Shown one piece after another: positions 16,455 to 23,354 of a DNA stretch of 26,941 nt. The notes under the pieces were generated by a model. It was not told where the DNA came from, ran no database searches, and saw nothing but the letters and a program-made list of their open reading frames with translations. Source of the stretch: Vulcanimicrobiia bacterium (lineage in GTDB: Bacteria > Eremiobacterota > Eremiobacteria > Baltobacterales > Baltobacteraceae); NCBI GenBank assembly GCA_024281135.1, contig JAMXLG010000058.1:1-26941 (forward strand). The letters are read 5' to 3'. Positions within the stretch are counted from its first letter, which is position 1; each line of letters begins with the position of its first letter. Both the position numbers and the translations under genes were made by a program.

Positions 16455-17970
16455 CCGGTAAGACTCCCGTCGCAGCGCCGTCGCCAAAGATCACGTCGGC
16501 TAGACCGCCCAAACTCACGCCGTCGTCGCCGTACGTTGCAAGCAAATGTTGGGCTTGCGGAAAGAGCGCACAATCATACGGCTCGCGGGCCGAAACAACG
16601 AGCGCATCGGGAAACCGTTCGAGAATCGCCGCGACCGCGCGCGCTTGCGCGGGAATCGTGTGCGCGCGGCGCATCAGCACGATAGGACGCCGCCGCGAAT
16701 TCGCGGTCGCTTCCAAGAGCGTCGTCACGTCGCCGTCGGACGGTTCGAGGGGCGCGAAGCGTTCTTGTAGTGCGGGCGCTTGCGACCCGAGCGTCATGTG
16801 CACGTTGAGTGTTCCTTGCGCCCCTTCCGTCGTCGTTTCGGAAAACGAAATCGCGATCGAGGCGGTGGGATCGGCGTGAGCGACGCCGCGAATCCGCGTC
16901 ACCGCGCGCCGTCCGATTTCACGGCCGATCGACGGATGCGGCGCCGGCGCATCGAGCGCAATCGGCGCGGCAGTCTCGCGCCGTAATCGCATGACGCGTC
17001 CGAATGCTTCTTCGAGACGCGCATGCGGAATGCGCCCTGCCTCGACTTCTGCCGCCAGATGTTCGGCCGCGGCTTCGGCGAGTTCGAGATCGTGGCTTAC
17101 GAGCGCGCAGTCCGCCCCCGCGGCAATTGCCGCAGCGACACCGTTCACCGTTCCGATTCCGCCTGCAATCGCGTTCATCTGCATGCAATCGGTAAAGCAA
17201 ACGCCGTCGTAGTGCCACTCGCCGCGTAAGAGATCGCTCAGCAATCGCGGCGATAGCGACGCGGAAACCGCATCATCGAACGCTTCAGCAACGACATGCG
17301 CCGCCATGATCGATGCGGTTTGCGGAGCCAGCGCTTGAAACGGAGCAAGATCGCGCGCGCGCAGCGTCGTCGCATCGGTGCGAATCACCGGGAGGTCGAG
17401 GTGTGAGTCGACGGAGGTATCTCCGTGACCCGGGAAGTGTTTGAGGGTAGCAGCAACGCCCGAGTGTTGCATGCCGCGGATAAACGCGCCGGCCATCTCG
17501 ATCACGAGTGCCGGCGACTGCCCGAACGCGCGCGCGCCGATCACCGTATTCGTCGCGTGCAGCGCGAGATCGACAACCGGCGCAAAGTCGTGCGCGAGTC
17601 CTGCGCGGCGCAGGTCGAATGCAAGTTGTTCTCCTGCGCGTACCGCAAGCGACGGATCACCAGTCGCAGCCAGCGCCATCATCGACGGCAACTCTTCGAC
17701 GCCGCCGCGAATGCGCGCAACGCGTCCGCCTTCCTGATCGATCGTGAGCAGCGGTGCGGGCTCGCTAAACGAGCGCAACACGTCGGTCAGCTCCCGGACT
17801 TGAACGACCGACTCGACGTTACGCGCGAAAAGAATGAAGCCGGCAAAGGGCGTCCGCCGCAGCCGCGCAAGCATCGCGTCATCGAGCGACGTGGCATCGA
17901 AGCCGGTGACGATCACGCCTGCCGCCAAGCGTTTGACGCTATCTACGGGACGTGGTTGTGGTATTGACAC
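16435..17970 (-). CDS. nagZ: Beta-N-acetylhexosaminidase NagZ, GH3 family, two-domain
   Basis: 511 residues with a GTG start. The GH3 barrel shows FILFARNV, LTIDQEGGRVARI (75-87), KHFPGHGDTSVDSH (177-190) with the Asp188-His190 dyad typical of bacterial NagZ, and FTDCMQMNAI with the nucleophile Asp261. About 170 further residues form an alpha/beta C-terminal domain like that of Bacillus NagZ rather than the 340-residue enterobacterial form. No signal peptide is present, so it acts in the cytoplasm, splitting GlcNAc from GlcNAc-(anh)MurNAc peptides. It overlaps the ABC ATPase gene by 28 nt upstream and the serine hydrolase downstream. Confidence 0.93.
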   Translation of the reverse strand: MSIPQPRPVDSVKRLAAGVIVTGFDATSLDDAMLARLRRTPFAGFILFARNVESVVQVRELTDVLRSFSEPAPLLTIDQEGGRVARIRGGVEELPSMMALAATGDPSLAVRAGEQLAFDLRRAGLAHDFAPVVDLALHATNTVIGARAFGQSPALVIEMAGAFIRGMQHSGVAATLKHFPGHGDTSVDSHLDLPVIRTDATTLRARDLAPFQALAPQTASIMAAHVVAEAFDDAVSASLSPRLLSDLLRGEWHYDGVCFTDCMQMNAIAGGIGTVNGVAAAIAAGADCALVSHDLELAEAAAEHLAAEVEAGRIPHARLEEAFGRVMRLRRETAAPIALDAPAPHPSIGREIGRRAVTRIRGVAHADPTASIAISFSETTTEGAQGTLNVHMTLGSQAPALQERFAPLEPSDGDVTTLLEATANSRRRPIVLMRRAHTIPAQARAVAAILERFPDALVVSAREPYDCALFPQAQHLLATYGDDGVSLGGLADVIFGDGAATGVLPVDLAAI

Positions 17971-18932
17971 AGATCCTCTTGTGCAACGGAGATTGCTGTT
18001 TCACTTCCGACTACGGGTGCGCCGGATGCGGATGCACGTACCATAACGAGTCCATGCGGTGTTCGTACGTGGACATAGACATCGGCTCCGGTTCGTTCCA
18101 CGCGTTCGACGCGACCGCGCAATGCAAGGTCGCTGGAGGTAAGCGTCGCGCGTTCGGGACGGAATCCCACAACCGTATCCTCCGGCCAGCCGAAAGCGCT
18201 TCCGGGCAACAAATTCATGGGACGCGCGCCGAGAAATGCGGCGGCGCGCGCCGTCCGCGGCCGATCGAAGACACGCTGCGGATCGCCCGCATCCTCGATC
18301 CGCCCGTCCATCATCACGACGAGGTCGTCGGCGACGGCCATGGCATCTGCATGATCGTGTGTCACAAACACGATCGGACCTGCGAAACGCTCGCGCACGT
18401 GCACGATTTCATCGCGTACGCGCACGCGTAGATCCGGATCGAGCGGAGCGAGCGGCTCGTCGAGCAACAGTACGGCGGGATCAGAGAGAACCGCGCGAGC
18501 GATCGACACGCGCTGACGCTCTCCGGTGGAGAGCTGCTGCGGAAATTTCTCGAGATGCGCGTGCACGTCGAGCGCGTGCGCAACGTCTTCCACGCGATCC
18601 TTCCCGTCACGCGTACGCAACACAAAACGCAGATTCTCGCGAATCGTCATCGTTCGCGCAAGTGCGTCCGATGCAAAAACCATCGCGGCTCGCCGCTCCT
18701 GTGGCGTTTTTTCTTTCACAGAGCGGCCGTCGATAACGATCTCACCACGCGCGACGCGAACCAATCCGCACACTGCGCGCAGCAGCGTGCTTTTCCCGGC
18801 ACCCGACGGACCGACGACGGAGAGTGTACGCCCCGGCGGAACGCTGAAGCTGACATCGTCAACCGCAGGTGACGATACGCGCGGATACTGCACGACGAGG
18901 CTCCGGACATCGAGCCCTTCGCGTGCGTTCAC
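17943..18932 (-). CDS. ABC transporter ATP-binding protein, MsmK/UgpC-like with TOBE domain
   Basis: 329 residues from a GTG 3 bp after the preceding stop. The order is Walker A GPSGAGKST (41-49), signature LSTGERQRVSIARA (135-148), Walker B VLLLDEPLAPLD (155-166), H-loop His193 (VFVTHDHADAM) and a C-terminal TOBE/MOBE region with VVGFRPERATL and RGRVERVERTGADVYVHVR. This layout is that of sugar importers of the MalK/MsmK/UgpC type. The Q-loop, normally VFQ, reads VFASDA with Ala88, and the signature has TGE in place of GGQ, so ATP use may be atypical. No permease or binding protein is in the window; as first enzyme gene of the recycling operon it could energise a muropeptide or amino-sugar importer encoded elsewhere. 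Confidence 0.85.
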   Translation of the reverse strand: MNAREGLDVRSLVVQYPRVSSPAVDDVSFSVPPGRTLSVVGPSGAGKSTLLRAVCGLVRVARGEIVIDGRSVKEKTPQERRAAMVFASDALARTMTIRENLRFVLRTRDGKDRVEDVAHALDVHAHLEKFPQQLSTGERQRVSIARAVLSDPAVLLLDEPLAPLDPDLRVRVRDEIVHVRERFAGPIVFVTHDHADAMAVADDLVVMMDGRIEDAGDPQRVFDRPRTARAAAFLGARPMNLLPGSAFGWPEDTVVGFRPERATLTSSDLALRGRVERVERTGADVYVHVRTPHGLVMVRASASGAPVVGSETAISVAQEDLCQYHNHVP

Positions 18933-18935
18933 GTC

Positions 18936-19304
18936 CTATTTCAAACGGATGGATTGCGCGACGAGACGTCCGTCGATTTCGTAGACGGAAATCTCTACTT
19001 GTTGACCGCGGCGCAAATCGGAAAGTCCGGCGTAGCCGCCGCCACCGTAGATCGATGTGTTGGGTACGACGGCGACGACCGTCGCGCGATTCCCGGAACG
19101 CACGACGAGGGTTCCGGATGCGTAATCGATCGATTCGATCACGCCGTGCACGCGCGCGGCGGGGCGCGATGGACTCCCGGATTCGAGGGAGCGGTAGAGG
19201 TTGTTTCCCGGCGATTGCGGCGGGTCGGCGGCAGCACGAAGCGGCAGCAGAAAAACGCTGCCGAGAATGATGACTGCGAGAAAACGCTTCGTGATCATGA
19301 TCAT
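18936..19304 (-). CDS. Small secreted DUF5666-like protein
   Basis: 122 residues: a signal peptide (ITKRFLAVIILGSVFLLPLRAAA) followed by a Pro/Ser-rich stretch and one OB-like unit from about 51. Its features are RVHGVIESIDYASGTLVVRSG, a glycine loop (YGGGGYAGLSDL), RRGQQVEISVYEIDGRLVAQSI and a final LK. The unit resembles the repeats of the 249-aa protein at 3282-4031, including the 'GQ-x-V' turn and the terminal 'VAQSI' strand. The start may be the ATG at 19304 or two codons further in; neither has a clear ribosome binding site. It ends 3 bp before the ABC ATPase start, so it may head the recycling operon, acting outside the cytoplasm. Function unknown. Confidence 0.7.
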   Translation of the reverse strand: MIMITKRFLAVIILGSVFLLPLRAAADPPQSPGNNLYRSLESGSPSRPAARVHGVIESIDYASGTLVVRSGNRATVVAVVPNTSIYGGGGYAGLSDLRRGQQVEISVYEIDGRLVAQSIRLK

Positions 19305-19365
19305 CAGGGGTAACGCGGCCGTTCTGCTTTCCGTTCCGGCCCAGGCCGCCGGGGTCCTCGGCTCG

Positions 19366-19417
19366 CGGGTTTGCGCGTCCAGCGGAACCCACGGGTTTGC
19401 GCGTCCAGCGCAAACCC
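19366..19417. repeat. 19-bp direct repeat forming tandem hairpins
   Basis: CGGGTTTGCGCGTCCAGCG occurs at 19366-19384 and again at 19392-19410, a 26-bp period. The second copy forms a perfect stem: GGGTTTGCGC (19393-19402) with GCGCAAACCC (19408-19417), loop GTCCA. The first copy folds imperfectly with GGAACCC (19384-19390). The pair begins 3 bp past the stop of the minus-strand gene at 19421-19714 and lies upstream of the next minus-strand gene, so it may end or attenuate transcription. There is no T-run, so it is not a standard intrinsic terminator. Confidence 0.75.
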
Positions 19418-19420
19418 ATA

Positions 19421-19714
19421 TTAGGCAAGCGCTCTCATGTACGCCTCGCGCGCGGCGGAATCCTGACCCGAACGCGCACGTTCGGAGAGGTCACGTAGCA
19501 AAACGACGCTCTCGTCATCCGCCTTTTTTCCAGCTAAGACCAACCGGAGCGCCAAGAGTGTCAGATCCGGGGTCCGGGCACCGAGCATTCGCATCCCTTC
19601 GTAAAACGGCTGCGCAGCCGCGACGTCGCTGCGCTGCGCGAGGAGCGCTTTGACGACGTCGGCCTTGGCCGGCTTCGCTTGAAGAAGGTAGCCGTCGAGC
19701 AACTCGAATTCCAT
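19421..19714 (-). CDS. Hypothetical helical protein (97 aa)
   Basis: From the ATG at 19712-19714 the frame gives MEFELLDGYLLQAKPAKADV and continues as charged, Leu/Ala-rich sequence predicted to be mostly helical (DVVKALLAQRSDVAAAQPF, TLLALRLVLAGKK, ESVVLLRDLSERA). The frame stays open upstream, but that part is Arg/Cys-rich and antisense to the retropepsin-like gene, so I exclude it. The start is 3 bp from the divergent start at 19718, leaving no room for normal promoters between them. No Cys, signal or membrane segment. I do not recognise a family; because the start is uncertain and no ribosome binding site is seen, the gene itself is only fairly likely. Confidence 0.5.
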   Translation of the reverse strand: MEFELLDGYLLQAKPAKADVVKALLAQRSDVAAAQPFYEGMRMLGARTPDLTLLALRLVLAGKKADDESVVLLRDLSERARSGQDSAAREAYMRALA

Positions 19715-19717
19715 CCC

Positions 19718-21181
19718 ATGATCTTCGCCGCGCGCCTGGCGCTGCTCTTCGCCGTCTTGAGTACGACGGTCGCAGCGGCACGTCCCGACGATCTTGCAAC
19801 GCTGCTCGATCGCATGCGCGCGCGAAGCGGACCTGTCTGGCGAACGCATCTCACCTCCACGTCGCACATCACACTGCAATACCAAACGACGGCCGTGCAC
19901 AGCGAGTCGCTCGGCATGCGGTTTGCGACGTACGAATGCGACTCGAACATCTGCGCGGGCTCGTATTTCGACGGCGAAAAAATCTACTCGATCAACATCA
20001 ACGGCACGCGGTTGCCGCAGTCAGATTCGAACGATACCTACCTGCGCGGCGAACGAACGATCGCGTCGCTCGATTTTCTTGCGCCCGATTTTGTCGATAA
20101 CGGCGGCTACGTCCGCGATTCGGGTTCCCAAACGATCGACGGCATACGCTATCGCGTGCTCGTGGTCAGCAACGGTGACGCCACGCCGATGCGCGTCTTC
20201 GTCGAAGCGAAGACTGCGCTCGTGCATTTCATCCAAGACGTCGACGGCGATGCGACGCTCGAGTATCGCGACTATCGTCCGGTTGAAGGTGGACTCTTTC
20301 TACCATATCTCGTTCTGCGCAACGGCGACGTCCTCGAGCGGTACGACTCGCGTGGCACGACTAGGGACGACTTTACCGCCCCGCACGGCCCGGTCGCGAC
20401 GTTCGACGGACCGCCGATACCGGTGCAGAGCGATCCGGACCGTTCGATTCCAATCTTTCCGTGCAGTGTCGGCGGCGTCTCGACGACGTGCCTGCTAGAC
20501 AGCGGAAACTCGGGCCTTTCGATGAGCGCTGAGCTTGCACAGCAGCTTCATGCACCGACGGTCGGCTCGTTCGACGTGCGCGGATTGGGCGATTATGCGA
20601 CGCAAGTGGTGCGCGCGGCGGATCTCCGCGTCGGTAACGCAACGTACGGGCCGGCTAATTACGTGGTGCTGCGCGACGTTCACCACTTTGGATACGACGT
20701 CGTTCTCGGCGCCGATATCCTCGCTTCAACGACGATCGGACTCGATCCGATCCATCACACGATCACGTTCGGCGCACCGATTCCCTCGGGCGGCACCTCG
20801 GTGCCGCTCGTGTTCCAGAATTTCGTTCCGGTCCTTACCGTCCAACTCGGCAACTTGGGAACGCAACTTGCGCTCGACACGGGCGACGAGTCGAACATCA
20901 ATCTCGCCTACGATTTCTATCAGGCACATCGCCAGTTATTCGAGGTGATGGACCAACGCACGGTTTCCGGCGTCGGCGGATCCAGCATCGAAGTGATGGG
21001 GCAGATTCCCGAGGTACGCATCGGCGATCTTTCGATGACGAAGCAGCGGATCGGCGCAACGCAGCTGCTGCACGGCACCGCGTTCGGTCATCTCGGCGCC
21101 GGCTTCCTCGAACACTTCCAAGTCGTAATCGACTACGCCGGGGGACAAGTGCATTTTGTTCCCACGCCCGACTTGCCGTAG
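19718..21181 (+). CDS. Secreted retropepsin-like aspartyl protease-family protein
   Basis: 487 residues from the ATG at 19718, which opens a signal peptide (MIFAARLALLFAVLSTTVAA); an upstream TTG at 19679 would bury it. Residues about 25-230 form a beta-rich, LolA/lipoprotein-sorting-like region (FATYECDSNICAGSYFDGEKIY, IDGIRYRVLVVS, VFVEAKTALVHFIQDVDG). Two aspartyl-protease units follow: CLLDSGNSGLSMS with Asp261 and LALDTGDESNINL with Asp387, each with downstream hydrophobic-Gly motifs (VVLGADILA; HLGAGFLEHF). Two D-S/T-G motifs in one chain would supply both catalytic aspartates. It probably acts in the periplasm on proteins or peptides. The DUF167 gene follows with no gap. Confidence 0.75.
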   Translation: MIFAARLALLFAVLSTTVAAARPDDLATLLDRMRARSGPVWRTHLTSTSHITLQYQTTAVHSESLGMRFATYECDSNICAGSYFDGEKIYSININGTRLPQSDSNDTYLRGERTIASLDFLAPDFVDNGGYVRDSGSQTIDGIRYRVLVVSNGDATPMRVFVEAKTALVHFIQDVDGDATLEYRDYRPVEGGLFLPYLVLRNGDVLERYDSRGTTRDDFTAPHGPVATFDGPPIPVQSDPDRSIPIFPCSVGGVSTTCLLDSGNSGLSMSAELAQQLHAPTVGSFDVRGLGDYATQVVRAADLRVGNATYGPANYVVLRDVHHFGYDVVLGADILASTTIGLDPIHHTITFGAPIPSGGTSVPLVFQNFVPVLTVQLGNLGTQLALDTGDESNINLAYDFYQAHRQLFEVMDQRTVSGVGGSSIEVMGQIPEVRIGDLSMTKQRIGATQLLHGTAFGHLGAGFLEHFQVVIDYAGGQVHFVPTPDLP

Positions 21182-21403
21182 GTGAGGCGAGTCGCCGTTA
21201 CAGTCAAACCCGGTTCAAAGGCGCCGGGTATCGAACAACATGGAGATACGCTCATCGTACGGGTTCGTGAGCGGGCCGTTGAAGGTGCGGCTAATGCGGC
21301 CTGCATTCGCGCGCTCGCGAAATATTTCGATGTGCCGCCGTCTACCGTCGTGCTCGTGCGCGGTGGACGCGCACGTGCGAAGCTCTTCGAGGTCGGTCGT
21401 TAA
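21182..21403 (+). CDS. DUF167 (YggU) family protein
   Basis: 73 residues starting with a GTG immediately after the preceding stop. It follows the DUF167 pattern closely: VAVTVKPGSKAPGIE, DTLIVRVRERAVEGAANAACIRALAKYFDVP and VVLVRGGRARAKLFEV, the last being the conserved 'G-x-x-S/A-R-x-K' segment. The fold is a small alpha/beta domain, cytoplasmic, with no established function. Translation is likely coupled to the retropepsin-like gene. It converges on the alpha/beta hydrolase gene with a 4-bp overlap of stops. Confidence 0.88.
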   Translation: MRRVAVTVKPGSKAPGIEQHGDTLIVRVRERAVEGAANAACIRALAKYFDVPPSTVVLVRGGRARAKLFEVGR

Positions 21404-22158
21404 GTCCGAATGTTTAGAATCCATTGCGCCACGGCGCCCTCAACGAAACCGCTCCGGTCGCGGTGCGGAGCGTGCCCGCAATGCGCGAGCACGAGCCGGT
21501 CGGTACTTCCGCCGCTCGCGCCCGCGAGAAGATCGAGTTGCGCGAGGGTACCGTACTCGTCGTCGACACCCTGAACGGCCAACGCCGGCGCCACGATCGA
21601 CGGCAGCCTTTCCACAACCGACCAAGAACGAAACGCGGGCGTGAGCCAGATATCGTTCCAGCCGTAGAACGTCGTATCGACGTCGGTGTGATAGCGTGCC
21701 ATCTTTTCCCGCAACGGTGTCGTCCGATACGTTCGCCCGATCGCGGCGATACTCGTCACGCTGATGTCCTCCACGACGACGTGCGGCGACTCGAGTACGA
21801 GCGCGCGTACGCCGTCGGGAAAAGCTGACGCGTAGATGAGCGCGATCGATGCACCGTCACTGTGGCCCACCAGGATCGGACGTTCTACGTTGAGCGCCGC
21901 GAGAAGCTCCGGCAACACGACGAGCGCTTCGTGATGCATGTAATCGACGGCGCGCGGCTCGCGCAGCACATCCGAAAAGCCGTTCCCGTAGCGAGAATAC
22001 ACGACCGCGGCGCATCCGGTACGCGAAGCAACGCGTTGCGGAAAGTCGCGCCATAGCTCTATCGATCCCAAACCTTCGTGAAGAAAGACGAGCGTCGGCG
22101 CGCCGTGACGAACCGCCGGCGTGCTCACGACGTCGATGTCCCGCCCTGCGACTTGCAC
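21400..22158 (-). CDS. Alpha/beta hydrolase
   Basis: 252 residues from a GTG start. The fold is shown by TLVFLHEGLGSIELW (oxyanion region), VVYSRYGNGFSD, the nucleophile elbow VGHSDGAS with Ser100, the acid loop VQGVDDEYG (Asp199 or Asp200) and AHCGHAPHRD with His229. A helical lid lies between about 135 and 180. Cytoplasmic, substrate unknown; HEGLGS and GHSDGAS recall esterase or lactonase-type members. It is the last gene of a minus-strand run with the rhodanese-like gene 52 bp upstream. Confidence 0.9.
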   Translation of the reverse strand: MQVAGRDIDVVSTPAVRHGAPTLVFLHEGLGSIELWRDFPQRVASRTGCAAVVYSRYGNGFSDVLREPRAVDYMHHEALVVLPELLAALNVERPILVGHSDGASIALIYASAFPDGVRALVLESPHVVVEDISVTSIAAIGRTYRTTPLREKMARYHTDVDTTFYGWNDIWLTPAFRSWSVVERLPSIVAPALAVQGVDDEYGTLAQLDLLAGASGGSTDRLVLAHCGHAPHRDRSGFVEGAVAQWILNIRT

Positions 22159-22210
22159 GCTCCGTGACTAGTGCAGAGAGGCTTTGAGGTCCTTTTGTGC
22201 GAGTGCGTCG

Positions 22211-22561
22211 CTAACGGTCTTTGATTCCAGCCTCGTCGACGGTCGGTACCGGCTGCTCTTGCGTGTCGGGTTCTGTTGGGCGGCCTGCAGCTTTCCATGC
22301 GGCGATGCCGCCGTCGATTGTTTCGACATCTTCATAACCGCTGGCTAGCAGTTTTGCGCCGATCGCTTCGACGACTCGCTCATCGTCGCCGTAAAGCGCA
22401 ATCGTTCGTTCTTTCGGAAGTGGTAACACGAGTGGGTCAGCTTTGAGCAGTGCTTCCGGATCGTATTGCAGCGCGCCGCGGATTTGCTCTCCGTGAGGGC
22501 GTTTACGCAGATCGAGAATCGGCGTTTCGTCGTGGATTGCGCGTGCAGGTGCCCGTTTCAT
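22211..22561 (-). CDS. Rhodanese-like domain protein lacking the active-site cysteine
   Basis: 116 residues. The rhodanese fold is recognisable: ETPILDLRKRPHGEQIRGALQYDPEAL (CH2A-type start), then RTIALYGDDERVVEAIGAKLLASGYEDVETIDGGIAAWKAAGRPTE, ending in a polar tail. In active rhodaneses the loop after the central strand reads C-x-x-G-x-R-S/T; here it reads YGDDERV and there is no Cys in the protein, so sulfurtransferase activity is not expected. Such domains usually act in binding or signalling. The ATG overlaps the 51-aa gene's stop (ATGA). Confidence 0.85.
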   Translation of the reverse strand: MKRAPARAIHDETPILDLRKRPHGEQIRGALQYDPEALLKADPLVLPLPKERTIALYGDDERVVEAIGAKLLASGYEDVETIDGGIAAWKAAGRPTEPDTQEQPVPTVDEAGIKDR

Positions 22562-22713
22562 CGATGCACCGACCGTTCGAGTTCGGGATCGAGCGCGGTG
22601 CGTGGATCGTTGTCGCCGGGTACGGACGCGTCTTCTTCGTACGGACTTTCACTCGGAACGTCGCGTTTTTCTTGCGGCTTTTCGCCGGCGCTTTCAGGCT
22701 TGCGGTGGTTCAT
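22558..22713 (-). CDS. Small hydrophilic protein (51 aa), unknown function
   Basis: An ATG at 22711-22713 opens 51 codons ending in TGA that overlaps the rhodanese start by 4 nt. The product, MNHRKPESAGEKPQEKRDVP and onward, is rich in Pro, Glu, Asp, Arg and Ser, has almost no hydrophobic residues and is probably disordered. It also overlaps the end of the AlkB-like gene by 20 nt, so it is a link in a coupled chain of three genes. The overlaps on both sides support a real gene; no family is recognised. Confidence 0.6.
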   Translation of the reverse strand: MNHRKPESAGEKPQEKRDVPSESPYEEDASVPGDNDPRTALDPELERSVHR

Positions 22714-23302
22714 GTTGCGAAACGTTCCCGAGTACGCGCGGACGAAACGCTACGCTGATACGCGCATCGCTCGGACGTGGGGATTTCGCGATCGTATGCT
22801 CCCAAAATTCTTGGGAACGTCCGCTCATCACGAGGAGGCTTCCGGCATCGAGATCGATCGAATGAACGGTTCGGGGGCGGTGCTTCGTCCGAACCTGCAT
22901 TCGGCGCGTCGCGCCTAGGCTCAAAAGCGCAATCGTCGGCTCCGGCGGCATCTCCTCGAGGTGATCGCTGTGCCAGGCGACGCTGTCCCGGCCGTCGCGA
23001 TAGTAATTGAGGCCGACGCTCGTGAAGCGCTCGCCGAGGAACGCTTCTACTCGCTTGCGTGCGGCGTCGAGCAACGGCGGCAGATCTTCCCCGGGATAGC
23101 GCGCAACGAGCCTCGGCACATCGACCATGTGGTCGTACATCCACATCGTCTCCGAGGACCACGGCGCGTTCTCGAGCAGACCTCGGAAAAGCCGCGTTGT
23201 TTCCTCCGGATCGAAGACGCCGGGGTAATACGCAATACGCCCGGTCTCGTCGTCGACATAGACCCGCGGTCCCGAATCAAAAAGCGCAAGCTGGCTGCTC
23301 AT
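22694..23302 (-). CDS. AlkB-like 2-oxoglutarate/Fe(II) dioxygenase
   Basis: 202 residues from the ATG at 23300-23302, where the AlkB-like start MSSQLALFDSGPRVYVDDET appears; a further 38 upstream codons are Arg/Cys-rich and run into the mannosyltransferase gene. The iron triad is His111-x-Asp113 in VAWHSDHLEEM and His169 in EFWEHTIAKS; Arg181 and Arg187 in ARISVAFRPR bind 2-oxoglutarate. LNYYRDGRDSVAWHSD is close to the ALKBH2/3 and bacterial AlkB-homologue type. The family removes alkyl groups from nucleic-acid bases. TAAATT lies 7 nt before the ATG without a ribosome binding site, consistent with a leaderless promoter. Confidence 0.9.
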   Translation of the reverse strand: MSSQLALFDSGPRVYVDDETGRIAYYPGVFDPEETTRLFRGLLENAPWSSETMWMYDHMVDVPRLVARYPGEDLPPLLDAARKRVEAFLGERFTSVGLNYYRDGRDSVAWHSDHLEEMPPEPTIALLSLGATRRMQVRTKHRPRTVHSIDLDAGSLLVMSGRSQEFWEHTIAKSPRPSDARISVAFRPRVLGNVSQHEPPQA

Positions 23303-23354
23303 AGCGTATAATTTACGACCCCGGTTGGTGCCTAGACGGTGGCGCTTGCTTCCC

